5,769 nucleotides of DNA. It comes from an uncultured bacterium (GTDB lineage: Bacteria > Bacteroidota > Bacteroidia > CAILMK01). The translations under genes were made by a program, and so were the position numbers. The stretch is taken from positions 1 through 5,769 of the forward strand of contig CAILMK010000427.1 of the NCBI GenBank assembly GCA_903835275.1, read 5' to 3'. Below, one piece after another: positions 1 through 5,769 of this stretch; the first letter of the stretch is position 1, and each line of letters opens with the position of its first letter. The notes beneath the pieces were generated by a model. That model did not search any database and was not told where the DNA came from. It saw only the letters and a list, made by a program, of their open reading frames with translations.

Positions 1-1048
1 CTGATGCATCTGTTTGCATGGAATCGGAAACATGCAGTGTGGAATCTGTAGTATTGAAATTCAGTAAATAGATCCAACTGTTTTTCAATGCACCTCCGGT
101 GGATTGCGCAATTGAGCCGTTGATTTTATGAGTGATTATTCCTGAATAAGAGATTTTGAAGATACTGTTATAATAATAAGTGAAGCCAACAGGAGGGGTT
201 GTTTTGACCACCTCTAAAGTATCGAGGCCAATTCCGTTTTGTAAATACTTATATCGATACCTGTAACTAAAGCTGTCATATCCTCCGGAAGAAGTATACA
301 GTACATAGGTCTTAGTCTTGCCATCGGGACTATAAGTAGTTGTATCCTTGGAATATATTTTTGAGAAATAAATCCACTGAACCGTTTGTCCGGTAGAATA
401 ATAATTAATAGTTTTTTTCTGAAGACCGAATTGGGTTTTACCGGATGTGTCTGTGTAGGATAGTGAATTGGTCCAGGAAGTATCTCTACCCGAAGCATCC
501 ATGGCATGTATATCCCTGCCGCTTAAGCTTTTCGTTCCGTAATAATCATAACTGTAAAAAATAACGGTATCAATATTTCCGGAGTAATGATGTTCGTATA
601 AACTCAATGCACTGCCAAGTTTCGTGGAGTCTGTACTGGCAAATTGATGTTCTTTGAGAATTCGTGAATACGCATCATATTCATACTTGATTAATCCGGT
701 ACTTACAGGATATGCGTATGAAATTACATTGTAAGTTTCCTGTCTGATCTTATTCCCATTAGTATCATAAAAATAAAATATGCTTTCTAAAGTATCGATT
801 ATTGTATAGTCTGTATCCCATCTGCAATAACTATATTTTGAGAGCAGGCCATCCTTATTATATTCTTCAATATACCCATTGAGGTAAGCGGACGGATAGG
901 GATTCCAAAGGTTTGAATCAGTAGGACTGTTTATCTGCCAGATAGCAAGGATAGTTGTCCGTGATTGAAATCGAATTGGCACTTTCTTCTGTCCGTAAAC
1001 AGAAATGGCAGCGCATACCATGATCAGTAGAAAAGTTAATTTTTTCAT
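1..1048 (-). CDS. Secreted protein with YD-repeat-like segments, C-terminus off the left edge
   Basis: I do not recognise a named family. The reading frame is open for 349 codons from an ATG at 1048 to the window edge, with no stop, so only the N-terminal part is seen. Residues 1-20 (MKKLTFLLIMVCAAISVYGQ) form a signal peptide, with likely cleavage near the VYG-QK boundary, so the protein is exported. The mature part is very rich in Tyr, Ser, Thr and Asp. It has recurring segments of the type 'YNKDGLLSKYSY' (63-74), 'YFYDTNGNKIRQETY' (92-106), 'YEYDAYSRILKEH' (122-134), 'YYSTGQTVQW' (216-225) and 'YSPDGKTKTY' (239-248). These resemble degenerate YD/Rhs-like beta repeats common in Bacteroidota cell-surface proteins. 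Such proteins often end in a type IX secretion sorting domain, but that end is not visible here. The ATG is chosen because it begins the signal peptide and lies just below a TAnnTTTG promoter. It is transcribed away from waaA and probably as its own unit. Confidence 0.8.
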   Translation of the reverse strand, partial: MKKLTFLLIMVCAAISVYGQKKVPIRFQSRTTILAIWQINSPTDSNLWNPYPSAYLNGYIEEYNKDGLLSKYSYCRWDTDYTIIDTLESIFYFYDTNGNKIRQETYNVISYAYPVSTGLIKYEYDAYSRILKEHQFASTDSTKLGSALSLYEHHYSGNIDTVIFYSYDYYGTKSLSGRDIHAMDASGRDTSWTNSLSYTDTSGKTQFGLQKKTINYYSTGQTVQWIYFSKIYSKDTTTYSPDGKTKTYVLYTSSGGYDSFSYRYRYKYLQNGIGLDTLEVVKTTPPVGFTYYYNSIFKISYSGIITHKINGSIAQSTGGALKNSWIYLLNFNTTDSTLHVSDSMQTDAS

Positions 1049-1072
1049 TGCAGTTGTTGTTTGATATTTAAA

Positions 1073-1106
1073 CAAATATAGGAAAAAATATGAATTTCGG
1101 TGAAAT
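1073..1106 (-). promoter_or_regulatory. Candidate Bacteroidota promoter for the secreted-protein gene
   Basis: On the minus strand TATATTTG (1080 down to 1073) matches the TAnnTTTG -7 element of Bacteroidota sigma factors. The -33 element is weak: TTTC at 1105-1102, about 21 bases upstream. Transcription would begin near 1066-1069, giving a leader of about 20 bases before the ATG at 1048. No Shine-Dalgarno sequence is present, as is usual in this phylum. Confidence 0.5.
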
Positions 1107-1116
1107 AGTAACAAAT

Positions 1117-1136
1117 AAAAAAGGGGTTTCCTTTTA
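1117..1136 (-). terminator. Weak candidate terminator downstream of waaA
   Basis: Reading leftward, AAAAGG (1135-1130) pairs with CCTTTT (1124-1119) across a 5-base loop and runs into a T-rich tail (to 1117, then ATTTG). The stem is only 6 bp and mostly A:T, so it is weak. Its place about 115 bases after the waaA stop and just before the promoter of the next gene suits termination of the minus-strand operon. The call rests on inspection only, with no energy calculation. Confidence 0.3.
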
Positions 1137-1145
1137 TCGCTAAAT

Positions 1146-1180
1146 GCACGAAGTGCTTCCCCCTTTAGGGGGTTAGGGGG
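1146..1180. repeat. C5/G5 palindromic intergenic repeat with adjoining GCAC/GTGC hairpin
   Basis: On the plus strand, GCAC (1146-1149), a GAA loop and GTGC (1153-1156) form a 4-bp hairpin. It is followed at once by CCCCC (1159-1163), TTTA, GGGGG (1168-1172), TTA, GGGGG (1176-1180). The C run can pair with either G run, giving two alternative 5-bp stems. In the minus-strand transcript this would lie in the 3' untranslated region of waaA, about 70-105 bases after the stop. I recall similar CCCCCTAACCCCCTAAAGGGGG elements recurring between genes in Bacteroidota genomes; copy number cannot be judged from this window. No U tract follows, so it is not a textbook terminator. Confidence 0.5.
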
Positions 1181-1251
1181 CAATGGTCTCTACAATCGGA
1201 TTGTTTTTTGGCTGGCTTAAGTATTAGCTTGTGCCAATTTTGAAAAACTAA

Positions 1252-2508
1252 TTAACCCTTCAAATATCCCTTCTCCTCAATCCAGGAATAGATTTTTTCT
1301 GTACCGCCTGCATACATTTCTATATAGGTCCTTGCGGCATTGGCGCTGAGTAAAAGCTCTTTTTCTGAGGAAAGATGCGTTAGTGTTTTTGCAAGACCTT
1401 CATAGCTGCGGTAACTGAATCCGGCACTGCAGGAAATGAACTCATGCGCTTCCTTGAATTTATGATAATTAGGTCCGAAGATCATCGGTAGCCCGAAGGT
1501 AGCTGGCTCCAGCAGATTGTGTATGCCCTTGCCGAATCCTCCGCCGATGATGGCGATCTGTCCGTATTGATAAATGGAAGATAACAAACCCACGGTGTTT
1601 ACGATCAGTATTTGTTTGGAAGAATCTGCTTCACTTAGTTCAGAATAAAGCGCGGCTTTATCACCAAATATTTCACGGATGCTTTTAATATTAGAGGCGC
1701 TTATATCGTGCGGAACGATGACTAATTTTTGTTTGATGATCCCAGCATTAATTGCTTCCTGTATATCTGTACATTCCTTTATATAAACGCTGCCGCCAAT
1801 GATTGCTTTTTCCCCGTTGACAAATGCTTCAATGGCCGGGATAGGATTTACATTTTTTGCAATATCAATAACGCGGTCTATCCGTGTATCACCGCAAACA
1901 GTTGAATTCCCCAGGTCCAGTTGGTGCAATAATTTTTGCGAGTAATTATCCTGCGTAAAGAAATAGGTGACGGCATCGAGCATTTTGCGGAATACATTTC
2001 CATACCATTTGAAAAAGGATTGTGAGGTTCTCATTACCGCGGAGACCATGATAAAAGGAATCTTCCGGCGGTAGATGCCCATGAAATAATGAAACCAGAA
2101 TTCGTATTTTACGAATATGATGAAACGTGGTTTTACAAGGTCAAGGAATTTCCGTGCATTTCTGTGGGTATCTGCGGGAAGATAAAATACATAATCAGCG
2201 TGAGGATAATTTTTTCGTATTTCATATCCGGAAGGAGAGTAAAAAGTAAGAATAATTTTTATATTGGGATGTTCCTTCTTTATTTTTTCAATAAGCGGAC
2301 GCCCCTGCTCAAATTCGCCGAGGGAGGCGCAGTGCACCCAGACCCTGAACTCACCGGTTTTAAGTTCGCCCTTTATTTTTTCAAAGATGTTCCTTCGTCC
2401 ATCAACCCACAACTTCGCCTTTTCATTATTAAACAGCGCTGCGATTCTGATCCCCGTTACATAAAGGAAAAGCGCAAGGTCATAAATAAGGATACTGATT
2501 GCTTCCAA
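1252..2508 (-). CDS. waaA: 3-deoxy-D-manno-octulosonic acid (KDO) transferase
   Basis: WaaA (KdtA, glycosyltransferase family GT30) transfers KDO from CMP-KDO to lipid A precursor at the inner face of the cytoplasmic membrane, starting LPS core assembly. The 418 residues match the usual length. Residues 4-26 form the N-terminal hydrophobic anchor. H59-CASLGE-E65 is the family's acceptor-site motif, with E65 the expected general base. FYSPSGYE (89-96), YLPAD (109-113), VKYEFW (133-138, replacing the ETELW type), GDTRIDR (206-212) and VPHD (265-268) follow. GGGFGKGIHNLLEP (322-335) and FGPNYHKF (344-351) form the nucleotide-sugar half of the GT-B fold. The start is TTG at 2508: the first in-frame ATG is at residue 143, beyond the anchor and catalytic motif, and upstream the frame has no ATG before a stop at 2547-2545. 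The gene begins 2 bases after the stop of the gene before it, implying one transcript and translational coupling. Confidence 0.95.
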   Translation of the reverse strand: MEAISILIYDLALFLYVTGIRIAALFNNEKAKLWVDGRRNIFEKIKGELKTGEFRVWVHCASLGEFEQGRPLIEKIKKEHPNIKIILTFYSPSGYEIRKNYPHADYVFYLPADTHRNARKFLDLVKPRFIIFVKYEFWFHYFMGIYRRKIPFIMVSAVMRTSQSFFKWYGNVFRKMLDAVTYFFTQDNYSQKLLHQLDLGNSTVCGDTRIDRVIDIAKNVNPIPAIEAFVNGEKAIIGGSVYIKECTDIQEAINAGIIKQKLVIVPHDISASNIKSIREIFGDKAALYSELSEADSSKQILIVNTVGLLSSIYQYGQIAIIGGGFGKGIHNLLEPATFGLPMIFGPNYHKFKEAHEFISCSAGFSYRSYEGLAKTLTHLSSEKELLLSANAARTYIEMYAGGTEKIYSWIEEKGYLKG

Positions 2509-2510
2509 AA

Positions 2511-3296
2511 TTAATAATATGTAGTTCCGCCAACCTTTGAATCTTTACCATACGCGGGGAATATCCAGGAAAATTTGAGCCCGAGAAGAACATCTGTACG
2601 GCGCTTTGTTTCCTGGCGCATCAGGTCGAAATCGTAAGGCCTTTGGTTATAAGTGAATCCTTCTACGGCTTCAAACTCAAGGTCAAAATTGATCCTTGAA
2701 TTATTGCTCATGTAGTGATAGCCAAGTGACTGCGTAATGGCAGGTCCGTAGGTAAGTCGGTCATAACCATTTGTGTAGTTGCCTGCCAGTTGTGGCGGAG
2801 GGGCACCAACATAGTAATAATAGATCTTATGTTCCATAAAGCCTCCGCCCAGTTTTACGGAAACACCGCAATTAGGGTTTCGCTGAAAAATAGGTAAGAC
2901 CTTACCGACTTTCAGGAAAACAAGGTTACCGCTTTCGTAAATGCTCATGATCTGGTAATCACCATTTGCATTAATAACGAATCTTTGGTTGGGGTCCGTA
3001 CTTTTAGTGGAAATGCTGTCAAGTGCATGGTCATCCCTGACATTAGCACTGTACATATAAGAATATTCAAGGGTAAAGGTAAAGTTGTTAGCAGTCTTAT
3101 ATGCCATAAAGCCCCCAATAGTTATTCCCGGGCCAAAACGGTATTTCAGGTCCCCCGCAGTGATATCACCCTCAAGGGCAAAACCGAACATAAATACACC
3201 AAGGCAGGAATCCCGGATGGTGCGCTGCTGCTGTGCATGAAGCCTGGTAGTAAGGAGCCCTGTCAGAAGCAGGAATATGGCAAGGAATTTTCTCAT
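2511..3296 (-). CDS. Exported protein of unknown function, probable outer-membrane beta-barrel
   Basis: I do not recognise the family. From the ATG at 3296 it encodes 261 residues. Residues 1-21 (MRKFLAIFLLLTGLLTTRLHA) are a signal peptide with likely cleavage at LHA-QQQ. The mature chain alternates short Gly-, Tyr- and Phe-rich strands with polar turns, for example 52-66, 71-83, 126-131, 146-162, 183-196, 203-215 and 234-246, as in Bacteroidota outer-membrane barrels. It ends in two tyrosines, which fits a barrel's aromatic C-terminus. Two cysteines (C31, C143) could form a disulphide. A longer frame begins at 3359, but it puts 21 extra residues before the signal peptide, and the likely promoter at 3312-3319 lies inside that extension, so 3296 is preferred. 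It is the first gene of an operon with waaA, which suggests, without proving, a role in LPS or outer-membrane biogenesis. Confidence 0.75.
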   Translation of the reverse strand: MRKFLAIFLLLTGLLTTRLHAQQQRTIRDSCLGVFMFGFALEGDITAGDLKYRFGPGITIGGFMAYKTANNFTFTLEYSYMYSANVRDDHALDSISTKSTDPNQRFVINANGDYQIMSIYESGNLVFLKVGKVLPIFQRNPNCGVSVKLGGGFMEHKIYYYYVGAPPPQLAGNYTNGYDRLTYGPAITQSLGYHYMSNNSRINFDLEFEAVEGFTYNQRPYDFDLMRQETKRRTDVLLGLKFSWIFPAYGKDSKVGGTTYY

Positions 3297-3311
3297 AGTT
3301 GATATACAGGG

Positions 3312-3319
3312 CAAAATTA
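3312..3319 (-). promoter_or_regulatory. Candidate -7 element for the outer-membrane protein/waaA operon
   Basis: On the minus strand TAATTTTG (3319-3312) fits TAnnTTTG. I see no good -33 TTTG at the usual spacing. A start of transcription near 3306 would give a leader of about 10 bases before the ATG at 3296 and would exclude the alternative start at 3359. Confidence 0.45.
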
Positions 3320-3420
3320 AGCAATTGTTACAATTCGCCGCTATTACAAATTTTGCCATTTATCGGATGATGTTAATTGGTCATTGTCCTTTAGTTAGCG
3401 TGAGTTCGTGATAAGAGCAA

Positions 3421-3556
3421 AGTTCCGTAGGAACGCAGGTTTGGTAGCAAAAGAATGGCCCAACTCTCCAAAACTCCGCCGATGCGTCCGCCATTGGCGG
3501 AGTTTTAAAAAAGATGCACAAATAATTCTACCAAACCTTTAGTCCTTACAGGACTA
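3421..3556. repeat. Nested palindromic element (MITE/REP-like) in the divergent intergenic region
   Basis: Four inverted repeats are arranged in order. A 5-bp hairpin GTTCC-GTA-GGAAC lies at 3422-3434. An 11-bp arm AGGTTTGGTAG (3437-3447) has its perfect complement CTACCAAACCT at 3528-3538. Between these arms sits a perfect 11-bp stem AAAACTCCGCC (3470-3480) / GGCGGAGTTTT (3496-3506). Last comes a 7-bp hairpin TAGTCCT-TAC-AGGACTA (3540-3556). The two ends (3421-3447 and the complement of 3528-3555) are imperfect terminal inverted repeats of 27-28 bases, each a small hairpin plus the 11-bp arm. No convincing reading frame or transposase lies inside, and no clear target duplication flanks it. 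It could be a non-autonomous mobile repeat, a REP-like cruciform or a structured RNA. I recall similar GTA-loop hairpin plus TTTGGTAG repeats in Bacteroidota, from memory only. Confidence 0.7.
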
Positions 3557-3634
3557 TAAAACCCCTCGCCAAAAATGGCAATTCGTGTAGATATAAATCT
3601 CTTAATCTAATGACCATGCTTAATTGCCACCTTA

Positions 3635-3667
3635 TTTGGATTTTCCCCGTTATACTTAGTATCTTTG
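3635..3667 (+). promoter_or_regulatory. Strong Bacteroidota-type promoter for the aminotransferase gene
   Basis: TTTG (3635-3638), a 21-base spacer and TATCTTTG (3660-3667) match the -33/-7 consensus TTTG...TAnnTTTG. Transcription would start near 3671-3674, giving an AT-rich leader of about 15-18 bases before the ATG at 3689 and no Shine-Dalgarno sequence. The in-frame TTG at 3665 lies inside the -7 element, so it cannot be the translation start if this promoter is used. Confidence 0.75.
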
Positions 3668-3688
3668 CAAAAATTATTTTATTCTATA

Positions 3689-4819
3689 ATGCAGCCTATC
3701 AGAATGGTTGATCTTGCCGGACAACACGAAAAGATCCGGGATGAGATTAACTCCGCTATAAATCAAGTTTTTAACACCACAGCTTTCATTAAAGGTCCCG
3801 ATGTTGCGGCGTTTGAAAATGAACTGTCAGGCTTTCTTGGCATTAAGCACGTTATTGGCTGTGCCAATGGTACGGATGCCCTGCAACTGGCATTAATGGC
3901 TCTCGAATTGCCCGAAGGCAGCGAGGTTATTACGCCTGATTTCACTTTTGTGGCTACTGCCGAAGTGGTGAAGCTGCTGAAACTGACTCCGGTTTTGGTG
4001 GATGTGGATCCGGATACCTTTAACCTGGATATTGAAAAACTGAAGGCGGCTATCACTGAAAAAACAAAAGTGATCATACCCGTTCACCTCTTTGGTCAGT
4101 GCGCGGATATGAATGCGATCATGCAAATTGCGGAAGAGCACAACCTTTTCGTAGTTGAAGATAACGCACAGGCAATAGGTGCTGATTATAATTATAAAGG
4201 CAAAACAGTTAAGGCGGGAACCATCGGGCATATTGGATGTACCTCATTTTTTCCTTCCAAAAATCTTGGTGCGGCGGGTGATGCAGGTGCAGTTTTTACC
4301 AATGATGATGTGCTTGCTGATAAAATAAAATCCGTTGCCAACCACGGGCAGGACAGCCAGTATATTTACCGTGAGATAGGGATCAATTCCCGTTTGGATA
4401 CTTTTCAGGCGGCTATATTGAGAATAAAACTTCGCCACCTTGGCGAATATAATGAAGCGAGGCAAAAAGCTGCCGCAGCTTATGATGCTGCTTTTGCATC
4501 CAATCCTGAATTGCAAATTCCGGTACGTGCAAAAGAGTCCACGCATATTTTCCATCAGTATACTCTCAGGGTTAAAAACGGAAAACGCGATGCACTGGGC
4601 AAATACCTGGATGAACACAAAATACCGAACAAGGTATATTATCCTGTTCCCATCCATGTACATACTCCGTATGCAACAGGCAGCAGGTTTGATGTGGCTG
4701 CTCTTAAAACCAGCATCATGCTTGGGGAGGAAGTGATCAGTTTGCCAATGCACACTGAATTGAGCGCGGATCAACTGGAATTTATTACCGTAACCATTAA
4801 TAATTTTTTTAAACATTAA
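3689..4819 (+). CDS. DegT/DnrJ/EryC1/StrS-family PLP sugar-nucleotide aminotransferase (WbpE-like)
   Basis: A cytoplasmic fold-type I PLP enzyme that aminates a keto group on a nucleotide sugar, usually with glutamate as donor. The 376 residues fit the family. Visible marks are MVDLAGQ at 6-12, the cofactor phosphate loop CANGTDALQLAL (58-69), VITPDFTFVATAE (80-92), and VVEDNAQAIGA (155-165) with D158 for the pyridine nitrogen. SFFPSKNLG (186-194) carries the Schiff-base lysine K191, followed by GDAGAVFTND (197-206), HGQD (219-222) and NSRLDTFQAAIL (233-244). Many of these stretches resemble, from memory, Pseudomonas WbpE, which makes UDP-GlcNAc(3NH2)A; close relatives act on other UDP- or dTDP-keto sugars, so the substrate is not fixed. 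ATG 3689 is chosen over TTG 3665 because the protein then begins at the family's usual N-terminus and the TTG is in the promoter. The dehydrogenase gene follows after 56 bases, probably cotranscribed. Confidence 0.92.
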   Translation: MQPIRMVDLAGQHEKIRDEINSAINQVFNTTAFIKGPDVAAFENELSGFLGIKHVIGCANGTDALQLALMALELPEGSEVITPDFTFVATAEVVKLLKLTPVLVDVDPDTFNLDIEKLKAAITEKTKVIIPVHLFGQCADMNAIMQIAEEHNLFVVEDNAQAIGADYNYKGKTVKAGTIGHIGCTSFFPSKNLGAAGDAGAVFTNDDVLADKIKSVANHGQDSQYIYREIGINSRLDTFQAAILRIKLRHLGEYNEARQKAAAAYDAAFASNPELQIPVRAKESTHIFHQYTLRVKNGKRDALGKYLDEHKIPNKVYYPVPIHVHTPYATGSRFDVAALKTSIMLGEEVISLPMHTELSADQLEFITVTINNFFKH

Positions 4820-4827
4820 TTTAATTA

Positions 4828-4856
4828 CTGTAAGGGGAATTAATATCTCATTACAG
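4828..4856 (+). other. Inverted repeat in the gap between the aminotransferase and dehydrogenase genes
   Basis: CTGTAA (4828-4833) and TTACAG (4851-4856) form a perfect 6-bp inverted repeat around a 17-base loop. There is no T tract after it and no TAnnTTTG promoter in the gap, so it neither clearly ends the first transcript nor starts a second one. It could be a small mRNA hairpin in the operon or chance. Confidence 0.25.
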
Positions 4857-4875
4857 AAAAAACAATTTTAAAAAT

Positions 4876-5769
4876 ATGCAAATAGCAGTAGTAGGTACAG
4901 GATATGTTGGCTTGGTAACGGGCACCTGTTTCGCTGAAAACGGCAACAGTGTATGTTGCGTGGATATTGACAAGGCTAAGGTGGAAGCCATGAAGAATGG
5001 GAAAATTCCTATTTATGAACCCGGCCTCGATGTTTTGTTTGAAAGAAATATCAAGGAGAACAGGCTTTCATTTACCACCAATCTTGCAGAAGGAATTGAA
5101 GGTGCAAAAATTATTTTCCTTGCATTGCCAACACCTCCGGGTGAGGATGGCGCTGCAGATTTGAAGTACATTTTGCAGGTGGCTGATCAACTTGGTCCCT
5201 TATTGACTGAATACACTGTGATCGTTGATAAAAGTACGGTACCTGTTGGTACTGCTGATCTTGTGAGAAGCAGGATTGCCGTTGGTGCCAAGGTTGATTT
5301 TGATGTGGTTTCCAATCCTGAATTCCTTCGTGAAGGAGTAGCAGTGGAAGATTTCATGAAACCTGAAAGGGTGGTAATAGGAACTACTTCCCCGCGCGCC
5401 ATAGAAATGATGGACAGGTTGTATGCACCATTTGTGCGCCAGGGAAATCCGGTTATTTTCATGGACGAACGTTCCGCGGAAGTGACCAAGTATGCAGCAA
5501 ATGCATTCCTTGCCACCAAGATCACATTTATGAATGAGATTGCAAACCTTTGCGAAAAGGTGGGCGCCAATGTGGATCAGATCCGTATCGGTATCGGTTC
5601 CGATAGCAGGATAGGAAAAAGATTCCTTTTTGCAGGAATAGGATACGGCGGAAGTTGCTTCCCCAAGGATGTGCAGGCACTTGCCAATACGTCCCGCAGT
5701 TACAATTATGATTTCAAGATTCTGGATTCCGTGATGGAAGTGAATGAACTTCAAAAAACGAGAATGATC
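4876..5769 (+). CDS. ugd: UDP-glucose 6-dehydrogenase, C-terminus off the right edge
   Basis: Ugd oxidises UDP-glucose to UDP-glucuronate with two NAD+, a cytoplasmic step supplying uronic acids for surface polysaccharides. The frame is open for 298 codons to the window edge; relatives have about 430-450 residues, so roughly the last third is missing. GTGYVG (7-12) is the Rossmann NAD loop, with D30 at the end of strand two. Further marks are STVPVGT (120-126), NPEFLREG (147-154), K205 and N209 in the central EVTKYAANAF helix, and GYGGSCFPKD (256-265) with catalytic C261 and D265. The N-terminal pattern and these motifs fit the UDP-glucose dehydrogenase branch (COG1004, TuaD/Ugd) better than the WecC/WbpA UDP-HexNAc branch, which typically reads GLGYVGLP. 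Substrate is still an inference. The ATG at 4876 starts exactly at the first beta strand. No promoter is visible in the 56-base gap, so it likely shares the aminotransferase transcript. Confidence 0.93.
   Translation, partial: MQIAVVGTGYVGLVTGTCFAENGNSVCCVDIDKAKVEAMKNGKIPIYEPGLDVLFERNIKENRLSFTTNLAEGIEGAKIIFLALPTPPGEDGAADLKYILQVADQLGPLLTEYTVIVDKSTVPVGTADLVRSRIAVGAKVDFDVVSNPEFLREGVAVEDFMKPERVVIGTTSPRAIEMMDRLYAPFVRQGNPVIFMDERSAEVTKYAANAFLATKITFMNEIANLCEKVGANVDQIRIGIGSDSRIGKRFLFAGIGYGGSCFPKDVQALANTSRSYNYDFKILDSVMEVNELQKTRMI

Noticed and set aside
214..507. 97-residue minus-strand frame
   Set aside because: It lies in another frame of the 349-codon secreted-protein gene, which has a signal peptide and promoter; the shorter frame has no recognisable features.
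1192..1210. ACAAT-CGG-ATTGT hairpin followed by six T on the plus strand, terminator-like
   Set aside because: No plus-strand gene lies upstream to be terminated, and the stem is 5 bp and A:T-rich. On the minus strand the T run precedes the stem as A's.
3297..3359. N-terminal extension of the outer-membrane protein gene to an ATG at 3359
   Set aside because: It puts 21 residues with three cysteines before an evident signal peptide and spans the likely -7 element at 3312-3319.
3405..3587. TTCGTG direct repeat (3405-3410 and 3582-3587) as a possible target-site duplication of the palindromic element
   Set aside because: Only 6 bases, and placed at unequal distances from the element's ends, so chance is the simpler explanation.
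3610..3711. Small hydrophobic reading frame on the plus strand (about 33 residues, MTMLNCHLIWIF...)
   Set aside because: It contains the aminotransferase promoter and overlaps that gene's start in another frame, so it would not be transcribed from its first codon. Its hydrophobicity reflects T-rich DNA.
4244..4816. 190-residue minus-strand frame opposite the aminotransferase
   Set aside because: It is antisense to a gene with full family motifs and has no promoter or family features of its own.
5187..5754. Long minus-strand frames opposite the dehydrogenase
   Set aside because: Both are antisense shadows of ugd, whose catalytic motifs are intact on the plus strand.

Overview
The window looks like chromosomal DNA of a member of the Bacteroidota, most plausibly the Chitinophagales/Sphingobacteriales side; this is inferred, not proven. 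Supporting signs are promoters of the TTTG...TAnnTTTG type, AT-rich leaders without Shine-Dalgarno sequences, exported proteins with short 'MKK/MRK...GQ or AQ' signal peptides, a KDO transferase with Bacteroidota-like motif variants (VKYEFW), and intergenic C5/G5 and GTA-loop hairpin repeats of a kind I recall from such genomes.

Layout. Positions 1-1048 (minus) hold the N-terminal 349 codons of a secreted, Tyr/Ser/Thr-rich protein with YD-repeat-like segments; its end lies off the left edge. Positions 1049-1251 are a short gap with the promoter of that gene, a weak candidate terminator for the gene to its right, and a C5/G5 repeat. Positions 1252-3296 (minus) form a two-gene operon: an exported 261-residue probable outer-membrane protein of unknown function, then waaA (KDO transferase), which starts at a TTG codon only 2 bases after the upstream stop. 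Positions 3297-3688 are a divergent intergenic region containing promoters for both directions and a 135-bp nested palindromic element. Positions 3689-4819 (plus) encode a DegT/DnrJ/EryC1/StrS-family PLP sugar aminotransferase resembling WbpE. Positions 4876-5769 (plus) encode the first 298 residues of a UDP-glucose 6-dehydrogenase that runs off the right edge.

Together, four of the five genes concern the cell surface. WaaA adds KDO to lipid A, the first step of LPS core assembly. The aminotransferase and UDP-sugar dehydrogenase supply amino- and uronic-acid nucleotide sugars for surface polysaccharide. The two exported proteins probably act in or beyond the outer membrane. No phage, transposase, CRISPR or defence gene is visible. 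The least explained part is the palindromic element at 3421-3556, which looks like a non-autonomous repeat (MITE/REP-like) or a structured RNA. I see no clear evidence for a wholly new system.
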